Below are positions 6,696-15,200 of a DNA stretch of 64,000 nucleotides, one piece after another (position 1 is the first letter of the stretch; every line of letters starts with the position of its first letter). The notes beneath the pieces were generated by a model. That model was not told the origin of the DNA. It was given only the letters and a program-made list of their open reading frames with translations, and did not search any database. Location: assembly GCA_024235135.1 (NCBI GenBank), contig JACKMZ010000004.1, forward strand, positions 186,001 through 250,000. Reading direction: 5' to 3'. The translations under genes and the position numbers were made by a program. Source of the DNA: Gammaproteobacteria bacterium (GTDB lineage Bacteria; Pseudomonadota; Gammaproteobacteria; Competibacterales; Competibacteraceae).

Positions 6696-8203
6696 ACCAA
6701 CAAGATAAATCATTCCTGGCCACGTTCACTACCGTCATGGCGGTATTGGTTATGCTGGCTGTCGCCATCTTCATGATATCCCATTTGGTCTCCGCGATAG
6801 CGGCCAAACCCGATGATGGTACCCGCCGAATGGCCACTTTGGAGCAACGTATCGCACCGGTAGGCGAAGTCGCCGTGGCCGGCGAATCGGCTTCCAGCCC
6901 CGCCGGTTCCGCAGAAACCTCCAGTGCCGCCCCGCAGCAGGCTGCCGCCTCAGCCGCGGCTCCTTCCGGCGAGGCGATTTACACTCAGAACTGCATGGCA
7001 TGCCATGGCACCGGCGTGTTGGGGGCACCGAAGTTGGGCAGTAAAGAGCAATGGGAACCACGTTTCACACAAGGTCTGGATACCTTGGTCAATCATGCCA
7101 CCAACGGCATCCGAGCCATGCCTCCTAAAGGAGGTCATCCAAATTTGACCGAGGCCGATCTTAAAGCCGCCATCGTGCACATGCTGAAGGGCAGCGACAT
7201 TGAGGTTGCTGAAGCGGTTACCGAAACCGCCACTGCCCCCGCAACACCGGCTACAGCCGCAACCGCGGCGCAGCCCGCCGAGGCTGCCGCGGCACCCGCC
7301 GCCGCTCCAGCGGCTGTGGCTACCGGTTCTTCCACCCCGCAATCCGTTCAAGAAGTCACGCTAGCCGCTTCCGAAGCCGCCAATGCCGCGTCGCAAGCCG
7401 CCGCCGCCGCTTCTCAGGCGGCATCCGCGGCATCCCAAGCCGCTGCCGCGGCTTCTCAGGCGGCGGCTGCCGTCGCTCAAGCCATCGACATGTTGCGCAG
7501 CATGACTGAGCAGCCACCCGCTAAATCCGCGGCTCCGGAACCGACGTCCGCTCCTGCGCCTGAAGCGGCTCCCAGTGAAGCCAAACCCAGCGCGGCCCCG
7601 ACGCCCGCCGAGCGGCCGGCTACGCCAGAGGCGACGGAACCCGCAACCACTCCTGAACCTGCAGCCCCGGAAACCGCAGAACCGGCGGCAGCGACTCCAG
7701 CGCCCGCGACCCCGGAAGCCGGCGCAGCAACGCCTGCTGAGCCTGCCGCTCCAGCCACGGAGTCCCCAGCCGCTCCAGAGCAGCCTGCCGCAGAACCGGC
7801 TCCCGCCCCACAAGCGGCGGCCGAACCCGCAGCACCTGCTCCGGCGGCACAAACCGAAAGCTCACCGGCCACCGCTCCAGCCGCTGAACAAGCCTCCGCC
7901 AATCCGCCCGCAACTGAGGCGGCTACCGTCGCTGAAATCACCATCCCGCCCGAAGTGCACTTAGCTCTGGGCAAGCAGCTCTACAACACAGCTTGCGTCA
8001 TTTGCCATCAGGCGGGCGTGGCAGGAGCGCCCAAGTTGGGCGACAAGGCAGACTGGGCTCCGCGCATCGGCCAGGGTTTCGACGTCCTGACGATGCATGC
8101 GATCAAAGGCTACAAGGCGATGCCACCCAAAGGCGGCCGATTGGATACTCCCGATCGGGAAATTGTTTCGGCTGTGGGATACATGCTGTCCGAATTGAAA
8201 TAA
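6692..8203 (+). CDS. Membrane-anchored diheme c5-type cytochrome with long Ala/Pro linker
   Basis: 503-aa electron carrier facing the periplasm. One N-terminal helix (about residues 13-37) anchors it. Cytochrome domain 1 has heme site CMACH (101-105) and axial-Met region AMPPKGG; domain 2 has CVICH (435-439) and AMPPKGG near 475. Both resemble cytochrome c5 (APKLG, W.PR, G...MPPKG). About 250 residues between them are low-complexity: Ala heptads, then Pro/Ala/Glu. The start is GTG at 6692 with GAGGT seven bases upstream. The gene is monocistronic apart from the small overlapping ORF and ends at a strong terminator. It probably passes electrons between a quinol oxidising complex and an oxidase or reductase; partners are not in the window. 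Confidence 0.88.
   Translation: MNQQDKSFLATFTTVMAVLVMLAVAIFMISHLVSAIAAKPDDGTRRMATLEQRIAPVGEVAVAGESASSPAGSAETSSAAPQQAAASAAAPSGEAIYTQNCMACHGTGVLGAPKLGSKEQWEPRFTQGLDTLVNHATNGIRAMPPKGGHPNLTEADLKAAIVHMLKGSDIEVAEAVTETATAPATPATAATAAQPAEAAAAPAAAPAAVATGSSTPQSVQEVTLAASEAANAASQAAAAASQAASAASQAAAAASQAAAAVAQAIDMLRSMTEQPPAKSAAPEPTSAPAPEAAPSEAKPSAAPTPAERPATPEATEPATTPEPAAPETAEPAAATPAPATPEAGAATPAEPAAPATESPAAPEQPAAEPAPAPQAAAEPAAPAPAAQTESSPATAPAAEQASANPPATEAATVAEITIPPEVHLALGKQLYNTACVICHQAGVAGAPKLGDKADWAPRIGQGFDVLTMHAIKGYKAMPPKGGRLDTPDREIVSAVGYMLSELK
7364..7483 (+). repeat. In-frame alanine-rich heptad repeats in the cytochrome linker
   Basis: Forty codons encode tandem variants of the seven-residue unit AASQAAA (for example AASQAAAAASQAAS). 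The 21-base unit is imperfectly repeated with synonymous changes, so selection appears to act on the protein rather than the DNA. A seven-residue period of Ala with polar positions is compatible with an extended helix or coiled coil that spaces the two heme domains. Confidence 0.7.
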
Positions 8204-8226
8204 TCGGCCGGCGATTCAACGAAAGG

Positions 8227-8263
8227 CGCGGTAGAGGTTGCGGAACCTCCGCCGCGTTTTTTT
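8227..8263 (+). terminator. Rho-independent terminator of the cytochrome gene
   Basis: The arms CGCGGTAGAGGTT (8227-8239) and AACCTCCGCCGCG (8244-8256) pair over 13 positions with one G-U and one mismatch, close a GCGG tetraloop, and are followed by seven T residues (8257-8263). It starts 23 bases after the cytochrome stop. The T tract overlaps the stop codon of the convergent ligA gene. Confidence 0.88.
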
Positions 8264-10310
8264 ATGCCGGGCCAGATGTTTTTTCCGCTCCTGCCAACAA
8301 TTCCAGCCACTCCGCTTCGCTCAACACCGGCACGCCGAGTTCACGGGCCTTGTCCCGCTTGGAACCGGGGTCCGAACCCGCCACGACATAACTGGTTTTT
8401 GCCGAAACACTGCCGGACACCTTGGCTCCCAGCGATTGCAACCGCGCTTTAGCCTGATCCCGACTCATGCTGGTCAGTGTGCCGGTGAGCACGAAGGTCT
8501 TTTGCGCCAGCGGAAGTTGTCCGATCCCCTGGGCTTGCGGCTCGGAGTCCGGCCAGCGGATGCCGGCCTGTTGCAGGCGTTCGATGACTTCCTGATTGTG
8601 AGCCTCGGCGAAGAAGGCATGAATCTGGGCGGCAACCACCGGGCCTATATCCGGAATTTTCTGCAAACGCTCCTCGTCGGCGGCCATAAGCGCCTTCAGC
8701 GTGCCGAAATGCGCAGCCAAGGTTTGCGCCGTCGCTTCCCCGACTCCCCGAACACCCAAGGCGTAGAGAAAGCGCGCGAGCGTCGTCGAACGGCTGCGGT
8801 CCAAGGCTTGCGCGAGCTTTGCAGCCGATTTCTCGCCCATGCGCTCCAGTTTGGCCAGGGTCTTCACATCCAGATGATAAAGATCGGCGGGGTCGTGTAT
8901 TAATTCCTGCTCCACCAGTTGATCCACCAATTTGTCCCCCAATCCCTCGATATCCAGTGCCCGGCGCGATGCGAAATGGCGGATAGCCTCCTTACGCTGC
9001 GCACTGCAAATCAGGCCGCCTACGCAGCGCGACACCGCCTCGCCTTCCGGGCGAATCACCTGCGAGCCACACACCGGACACCGTTCGGGCATGACGAACG
9101 CCTGGGCATCGATGGGCCGGCTTTCCAACAACACTTTGACGACTTCCGGGATCACGTCGCCCGCTCGGCGCACGAAGACCGTGTCCCCCACCCGCACATC
9201 CTTGCGCCGAATCTCATCGGCATTGTGTAAGGTCGCATTGGTGACCGTCACCCCACCCACGGACACGGGTTCCAATCTCGCGACCGGAGTTAACGCCCCG
9301 GTACGCCCGACCTGCACCTGAATGGCCAAAACCTGGGTCAGCACTTCCTGGGCTGGGAACTTGTGAGCTATGGCCCAACGCGGCGCACGCGCCACGAACC
9401 CCAGACTGCGTTGTTGCTCCAGGCGGTCGACCTTGTATACCACCCCATCGATTTCGTAAGGCAGGCCATCCCGACGATCCAGCATGGCCCGATAATATTC
9501 CAAACAACCCGCCGCCCCGTTCACGACATTGAGTTCGGAACAGACACGTAGACCCCAGGTCTTCAAACGAGCCAGGATGGCGCTATGTAAATCCGGCAAT
9601 TCGCCGTCCTCGACTTGACCGACGGCGTAGCAGAAGATTTCCAGGGGGCGGGACGCCGTGATCCTGGAGTCCAGTTGCCGCAGACTGCCGGCGGCCGCAT
9701 TACGGGGATTGGCGAACAGCTTCTCCCCCCGTTGCAGGGCCTGGGCATTCAGTTCAGCAAAGCCCCGCTTGGGCATGAAAACCTCACCCCGCACCTCCAG
9801 CAGGCGTGGATAATCGCCGCCCTGCAAGCGCAACGGCACACTGGGGATGGTGCGAACGTTATGGGTGATGTCTTCGCCGACGGAGCCGTCACCCCGTGTC
9901 GCACCGCGCACCAGAAGGCCATCCTCGTAGCGCAGGCTTACCGCGAGCCCATCCAGCTTGGGCTCGGCGGCGTACTGGATGGCGGCGGTGGCGTCCAGTT
10001 GCTCCCGCACGCGGCGATCGAAATCATGGATTTCTTGGTCCGTAAAGGCATTGTCCAGGGACAGCATGGGCAAGTCGTGACGAACCTGAATAAAAGAGCC
10101 GAGAGGCGTCGTACCCACTCGCTGAGTAGGCGAATCGGGCGTAACGAGATCCGGATATTCCCGTTCCAGATCCTGCAGTTCCCGAAGCAGCCGATCGTAT
10201 TCGGCGTCGGTGATTTGCGGATCGTCCAGCGCGTAGTATCGATAGTTGTGCCAATCGAGTTGCTCACGCAGTTGGGCGGATCGCTGCCGCACGGAAGCGG
10301 GGACCTCCAT
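8262..10310 (-). CDS. ligA: NAD+-dependent DNA ligase LigA
   Basis: Seals nicks in DNA during replication and repair using NAD+; 682 aa, full family length. The adenylated lysine is K118 in AEPKLDG. The order is an N-terminal Ia/adenylation domain, OB fold, four-cysteine zinc finger (CPVCGSQ...CVGGLIC, about residues 415-440), helix-hairpin-helix repeats (around LYALGVRGVGEATAQ and IPDIGPVVA) and a C-terminal BRCT domain (from about 600, FVLTGTLTSMSRDQA). The ATG at 10310 is one base after the zipA stop, so the two are cotranscribed with smc upstream. This smc-zipA-ligA order is common in gammaproteobacteria. Confidence 0.98.
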   Translation of the reverse strand: MEVPASVRQRSAQLREQLDWHNYRYYALDDPQITDAEYDRLLRELQDLEREYPDLVTPDSPTQRVGTTPLGSFIQVRHDLPMLSLDNAFTDQEIHDFDRRVREQLDATAAIQYAAEPKLDGLAVSLRYEDGLLVRGATRGDGSVGEDITHNVRTIPSVPLRLQGGDYPRLLEVRGEVFMPKRGFAELNAQALQRGEKLFANPRNAAAGSLRQLDSRITASRPLEIFCYAVGQVEDGELPDLHSAILARLKTWGLRVCSELNVVNGAAGCLEYYRAMLDRRDGLPYEIDGVVYKVDRLEQQRSLGFVARAPRWAIAHKFPAQEVLTQVLAIQVQVGRTGALTPVARLEPVSVGGVTVTNATLHNADEIRRKDVRVGDTVFVRRAGDVIPEVVKVLLESRPIDAQAFVMPERCPVCGSQVIRPEGEAVSRCVGGLICSAQRKEAIRHFASRRALDIEGLGDKLVDQLVEQELIHDPADLYHLDVKTLAKLERMGEKSAAKLAQALDRSRSTTLARFLYALGVRGVGEATAQTLAAHFGTLKALMAADEERLQKIPDIGPVVAAQIHAFFAEAHNQEVIERLQQAGIRWPDSEPQAQGIGQLPLAQKTFVLTGTLTSMSRDQAKARLQSLGAKVSGSVSAKTSYVVAGSDPGSKRDKARELGVPVLSEAEWLELLAGAEKTSGPA

Positions 10311-10311
10311 A

Positions 10312-11301
10312 TCAGTAACGCGGCTTCTGCAAACGTAACTGGCGATCGAATTCGATGATTTCCCTACGCAGATAGCCCAGCCGCTGATTGGTCATCCGAT
10401 TGCGACTTTCGTCGCATATGGTGCCGCCCAAGGCTTCGTTCAATTGCTGGGTGTGATCCAGCATGAAGTCCAGCGCGGCCGACGGCTCCAAGGGACCGGG
10501 TAGATGCATGAGCAGCAGCAGGCCAGGAGTAACCAGTGTTTCGATGGTCGCTTCATCGAAGGTTCCCGGCTCCCGCAGATGGGCAATACTGAATACCGGC
10601 TTGTCGGAATCCCTCTCGTCGTCGGCGAAGCAATCGATGACTCCGCTCTCGTGCGGCTGCATACCCAAACTACGGGCGGCTACCAGAATTTTACTCCCCT
10701 CGAAGAATTGTCGAGGGTGCGCGATGATGGTCAGCAGGACCGTCATCTTGCAGTCGTTCTGAACGCCGGGTTCCTTGGGAAGCGGACGTGAAATGGAAGG
10801 AGCCGAAGGCGGGTCGCTGGTCGGCTGTTCGGTCTCCAAATCCGTATTCTCTTGCCAAAGCGTCTCGGTAGTCACCGCTCTGGAATCGGATTGTGTATCG
10901 TTTCGCACCGCGGGAGGCGCGACGGCTTCAGGGTTTTCCTCCGAAATATCCGGTGGAAAAGACTCGGCTGCCGGCATCCGGGCATGCTCGAAATCTTCCT
11001 CCGTCTCGCCGTGGGCCCGTTTGACGGGTGTGATTTCGACATCCACCAGAATCTGCTTGGCCAGTGGATGATCAGGACTGATTTTGCCGAATTTGTCGAA
11101 GCCATAATAACCTGCGTCGGCCGGTTCGGGATTTTCCTCTTCAGGTGGCGTGTCAATTTCCAAAAACGGTTCGTTTTCCGCCTGCCGGGCTCGGCGGCGG
11201 CGTCTCAACTCTTCTCGAATGCGGGCGCGCATGCCCCACAGATAGATCAGGGCGATAACGATCGCCCCCAAAATCGCTAGAATCCAACGAGTCTTATCCA
11301 T
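10312..11301 (-). CDS. zipA: Cell division protein ZipA
   Basis: Inner-membrane anchor for FtsZ in early divisome assembly, 329 aa. An N-terminal helix (about residues 5-23) is followed by a basic stretch (RARIREELRRRRRARQ), then an acidic, proline-containing linker, and a C-terminal FtsZ-binding domain (about 185-329) beginning near CKMTVLLTIIAHP with the family pattern F.G..I...A...G and FSIAHLREPGTFD. It starts 15 bases after smc and ends one base before ligA. ZipA is restricted to gammaproteobacteria, which supports the taxonomic reading. Confidence 0.95.
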   Translation of the reverse strand: MDKTRWILAILGAIVIALIYLWGMRARIREELRRRRRARQAENEPFLEIDTPPEEENPEPADAGYYGFDKFGKISPDHPLAKQILVDVEITPVKRAHGETEEDFEHARMPAAESFPPDISEENPEAVAPPAVRNDTQSDSRAVTTETLWQENTDLETEQPTSDPPSAPSISRPLPKEPGVQNDCKMTVLLTIIAHPRQFFEGSKILVAARSLGMQPHESGVIDCFADDERDSDKPVFSIAHLREPGTFDEATIETLVTPGLLLLMHLPGPLEPSAALDFMLDHTQQLNEALGGTICDESRNRMTNQRLGYLRREIIEFDRQLRLQKPRY

Positions 11302-11316
11302 ATCCTGTCGCTCTTG

Positions 11317-14300
11317 TCAGTTCACTGCCGCCAGACGCACGGCTTCCTCGACATCGACCGCGACCAAGCGGGACACGCCCGGTTCTTGCATGGTGACACC
11401 TAGCAAGTGCTGGGCAATTTCCATGGTCGCTTTGTTATGGGTGATGAATATAAACTGGATTCGCTCGGACAGTTCCCGCACCAGATCGCCAAAACGCCCG
11501 ACATTGGCCTCGTCGAGCGGGGCGTCCACTTCATCCAGCATGCAGAATGGGGCCGGATTGAGTTGGAATATGGCGAACACCAAGGCCACCGCCGTCAGCG
11601 CCTTTTCTCCGCCTGACAACAAATGGATATGCGTGATTCGCTTGCCGGGTGGGCGCGCCATGATCAATACGCCCGCATCCAGCAAATCCTCCGAGTCCAG
11701 TTCTAGGTGAGCCTGTCCCCCACCGAACAGACGCGGAAACAATTTCTGCATTTCGTCGTTGACCCGTTCGAAGGTATCCCGGAAGCGTTGCCGGGTCTCG
11801 CGGTCGATGCGCTGCATCGCATTTTGCAGGGTCGTCAGCGCCTCCACCAAGTCCTCGTGTTGCGCATCCAGATATTTTTTACGTTCGGACAACTGGGCGA
11901 ATTCCTCGATCGCGGCCAGATTGATCGGCCCCAGTCGCTGAATACGCTTGGCCATTTTATCCAATAGCTCCTGCCATTCCGATTCGGTCGCCTGATCCGG
12001 CAATTGCGCCAAAACCTCCTGTAACCCCATGCCCAATTCCTGCAACTGATCGACCAGGGTCTGTTGGCGCACGGTGCTCTCACTCAGGGCCAGACGCAAT
12101 CCTTCCAGTTCTTGCCGCAATTCCTGCAGTTGCCGCTCGCGACCGGCGCGCGCCTGTTCCAATGCGCGCGCTTCATTTTCCTGCTCGTCGAAAGTCTTGC
12201 GCGCCGCGCTCAAGCGTGCCTCGGCGCCGATTCTCTCCTCCAACAAGCCCGTCAGGCGGGCGCGTTCCTCGGGGGTTTCCTCGCTCACCATCTCGGCCGA
12301 CAACTCGGTTCGCCGCTGTTCCAACTGGGTTTGCTGAATTCTGGCGCGTTCCACAGCCCGACGCGTGGACGCCAGCGTGGTCCGCGTGGACTCCTCAGCC
12401 ACGGCCTGCTCCTGCAAAGACTGTTGCTCGGCCTGAACCTGATGCCGTTGTTGCGCCAGAGCTCCCTGCAGGTTGTCCCGGCGCACAAGCAACGCGGCGC
12501 GTTCCTCTTCGAATTGTTCCATGGCCTGCAAAGCCTCTTCCATGCGCAAGCGTGATTCCTCCAAGATCTGTTGCTCCTGCTCGATCTGCTCGACAAGCTC
12601 TTGATATTCTTCGGCGATACTTTCTTTACGATTCTGAATATGCGTCACGCGGGCATTTAGGGTCCGCAACTCTGCCTGGCCACGCGCTTGCTCGCGATGG
12701 GCCTGATTGACTGTCTGTTGCAACGTCCCGCGGCGTTGTTCGAGATCCTGGAGTTCACTTTGCACCTGAGCCAATCGCTCCGCATATTGGTCCAATATGG
12801 CTTCCGTTTGCTCCAGAGCCCGCGTGGCGCCCTGCAGCTCCCGTTCACGCTCCAGCACGCCACTCGCGGCATCGGCGGCCCCACGCTTGATTTGCAGCCA
12901 ATTGCGACCGACCCGTATGCCATCGGGGGTAATCAGCGATTCATGGGGAGCCAACCGCACCCGTCGCGTCAAAGCTTCATCCAGATCGGCCGCCAGACGG
13001 ATACCGGCCAGCAGACTGGCCAGCGAACCCGGTGCTTGAAACTTGCCGACCACCTCACTGTCCAGGGCCCGTTCAGACTCGGCGTGAGGCGGCGAATCCG
13101 TAGCGAACAGATTCAATTGTCCCTCGACGAAATCGCTCAGCGCCTTGGACGTCTTTTCCAAGTCATCCACGCACACCGCCTCCAAATGAGCCCCCAGCAG
13201 CGCCTCGGCCGCCGTTTCCCAGCCGGGTTCGACCTGCAGCCGTTCAGCCAGGCGCGGCGCATCGGCCAGGTCGCATCGGGCCAGCCAGTTTTCCACGGCG
13301 CCACGCTGCTTGCCCAGAGCGGCCTCCTGCAGGGTCCTGAGCGAGGCTAACCGGCCACGATGATCCTGCGCCAGGGTTTGGCTGCCATGGATGGCCTGAT
13401 TCAGATCCTGCTGAGCGGCGCGTAGCGCAATAATCCCCGCCTCGGCTTCAGCCAGGTTCGTCTGCTCCTGCAGCAGGTCCTGTTCCGCCGCCTGCGCGGC
13501 CTCCTCAAGGGCCTGAACTTGGGCAGTCAAGCCACTTTCATCCAGTTCTTCCTGTTCCAGCCGCAGACGTTCGCCACGCCGCTCCAACTGCGCCAACTGG
13601 CGTTCCGCATGTTCGATTCGGGTACGCTCCACTTCGGCAGCCTGCCGAGGTTCGCTAGCCCGGCGGCTGAATGCCTCCCATTCCATCTGCCATTGTTGCA
13701 TGCGGATCTCGGTTTCGGCCCGCTGGTCCTGTAGGGTCGCCAATTTCGTTCGTTGCTGCTCCAAGGCGGGTTGCGCGGTCTCCAACGTGCGCGCCAATTC
13801 CACCACCTGTCCTTCATCCTGCTGGATCTGGGTCGTTAGCTGTTGCAGAGTCTGTTCCGTTTGCTGAATCTCCGCCCGTTGGCGCTGGTTCAAGTCACGC
13901 CGGTAATTCAACTGTTGCTCTAGGCGGCTGATGGCGGTACCGAGTTCATAGTACCGCTCCTGGGCTTGATTGACAGTGGTGTTTAACTCCGCCTGGTGCT
14001 CCCGTTTGGCGACGAGCCGCGCTTCCAGAGCACGCTGTTCAGCAAGCACGGCTTCCAGATTGTTTTCCTGCTCCCGCAAGGTTCCCCGCTGCTTGCCGAC
14101 CTCTGCGTCCAGCTTACGCCAGCGCAAGCTCAGCAGTTCAGCTTTCAGGCGCCGTTCCTCATCTTGGTAGGCACGGAACTGTTCGGCTGCCCGCGCCTGC
14201 CGTTGCAGCGTATGCAGTTGCCGACCTAACTCCTCCCTTACGTCAGCCAGGCGATTCAGATTTTCCTGGGTGTGCGCTACACGATTCTCGGTCTCGCGCC

Positions 14301-14829
14301 GTCTTTCCTTGTATTTGGAAATGCCGGACGCCTCCTCGAAGAAGACCCGCAACTCCTCGGGCCGCGCTTCGATGATGCGGGAAATCATGCCTTGCTCGAT
14401 GATCGCGTAACTGCGAGGACCCAGACCGGTTCCGAGAAAAACGTCGGTAATATCGCGGCGGCGACAACGCGTGCCATTGAGGAAATAACTGGACTGCCCA
14501 TCACGGGTCAGCAGGCGTTTGATGGCGATTTCGTTATATTGGGACCAGGGCCCACCCAAGCGGCCATCGCTGTTGTCGAACACCAGCTCGATGGTCGCCT
14601 GTCCCACCGGCTTGCGGGCCGCCGAACCATTGAATATGACGTCGGCCATGGACTCGCCCCGCAAATTGCGGGCGGAGCTTTCACCCATCACCCAACGAAC
14701 CGCGTCGATGAGATTTGATTTGCCGCAGCCGTTAGGCCCGATTACGCCCACCAGGGCGCTGGGCAGATTGAAAAGAGTCGGGTCTACGAAGGACTTGAAA
14801 CCGGCCAGCTTAATTTTGGTTAACCGCAT
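11317..14829 (-). CDS. smc: Chromosome segregation protein SMC
   Basis: Chromosome-organising ATPase, 1170 aa, the usual length for bacterial SMC. Walker A is GPNGCGKSNLID near residue 30. Two long coiled-coil arms rich in Gln/Glu/Arg flank a hinge around residues 505-640. The C-terminal head has the ABC signature LLSGGEKALTA and Walker B FCMLDEVDAPLDEANV near 1100. It is the first gene of the smc-zipA-ligA operon; no scpA/scpB are adjacent. The gammaproteobacterial group that has SMC rather than MukB is thereby indicated. Confidence 0.97.
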   Translation of the reverse strand: MRLTKIKLAGFKSFVDPTLFNLPSALVGVIGPNGCGKSNLIDAVRWVMGESSARNLRGESMADVIFNGSAARKPVGQATIELVFDNSDGRLGGPWSQYNEIAIKRLLTRDGQSSYFLNGTRCRRRDITDVFLGTGLGPRSYAIIEQGMISRIIEARPEELRVFFEEASGISKYKERRRETENRVAHTQENLNRLADVREELGRQLHTLQRQARAAEQFRAYQDEERRLKAELLSLRWRKLDAEVGKQRGTLREQENNLEAVLAEQRALEARLVAKREHQAELNTTVNQAQERYYELGTAISRLEQQLNYRRDLNQRQRAEIQQTEQTLQQLTTQIQQDEGQVVELARTLETAQPALEQQRTKLATLQDQRAETEIRMQQWQMEWEAFSRRASEPRQAAEVERTRIEHAERQLAQLERRGERLRLEQEELDESGLTAQVQALEEAAQAAEQDLLQEQTNLAEAEAGIIALRAAQQDLNQAIHGSQTLAQDHRGRLASLRTLQEAALGKQRGAVENWLARCDLADAPRLAERLQVEPGWETAAEALLGAHLEAVCVDDLEKTSKALSDFVEGQLNLFATDSPPHAESERALDSEVVGKFQAPGSLASLLAGIRLAADLDEALTRRVRLAPHESLITPDGIRVGRNWLQIKRGAADAASGVLERERELQGATRALEQTEAILDQYAERLAQVQSELQDLEQRRGTLQQTVNQAHREQARGQAELRTLNARVTHIQNRKESIAEEYQELVEQIEQEQQILEESRLRMEEALQAMEQFEEERAALLVRRDNLQGALAQQRHQVQAEQQSLQEQAVAEESTRTTLASTRRAVERARIQQTQLEQRRTELSAEMVSEETPEERARLTGLLEERIGAEARLSAARKTFDEQENEARALEQARAGRERQLQELRQELEGLRLALSESTVRQQTLVDQLQELGMGLQEVLAQLPDQATESEWQELLDKMAKRIQRLGPINLAAIEEFAQLSERKKYLDAQHEDLVEALTTLQNAMQRIDRETRQRFRDTFERVNDEMQKLFPRLFGGGQAHLELDSEDLLDAGVLIMARPPGKRITHIHLLSGGEKALTAVALVFAIFQLNPAPFCMLDEVDAPLDEANVGRFGDLVRELSERIQFIFITHNKATMEIAQHLLGVTMQEPGVSRLVAVDVEEAVRLAAVN

Positions 14830-15200
14830 GACAAATTAGGTGCGATCCGGACGCCTTATTCGAGCGTCACTCAATGAACGACATCGATCCCCAGGCGATG
14901 CCCGCCTTAACCAGGAAGACTTCCCATCACCGATACACATAAACAAGCAATTATTTTTCTTAGCCTTTTCGGAGTCCCGCAGTAGAGTCAGCGGTCCATC
15001 GGATGCTAAAATTCCGTTAAATCCAGCCCGCATGATTATATGCTAGGATTCACAAGCATAGCCTAAGCATTGTTGTCACAATATCCGAGTTATCTTAATG
15101 CAACCCCCCCAGAGACAGTTCGGTTCATTGCGCAACGCGGAGATCATCCCTGATCGACCCGCTGCACTAAACCCACTGTTAACCGTCCGTCAATGAACTC
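14830..15200. other. Divergent intergenic region between smc and tagH
   Basis: These 371 bases must hold promoters for the leftward smc operon and the rightward type VI operon. No gene or RNA was recognised. A weak rightward candidate is TTGTCA (15073-15078) followed after 16 bases by TTAATG. No sigma54 (TGGC-N8-TTGC) element was found, although some type VI loci use one. The region is AT-richer than its neighbours around 14940-15060. Confidence 0.4.

Noticed and set aside
7361..7974. Long Gly/Arg- and Ala/Gly-rich frames on the minus strand
   Set aside because: They mirror the Ala/Pro low-complexity linker of the cytochrome gene and have no start context.
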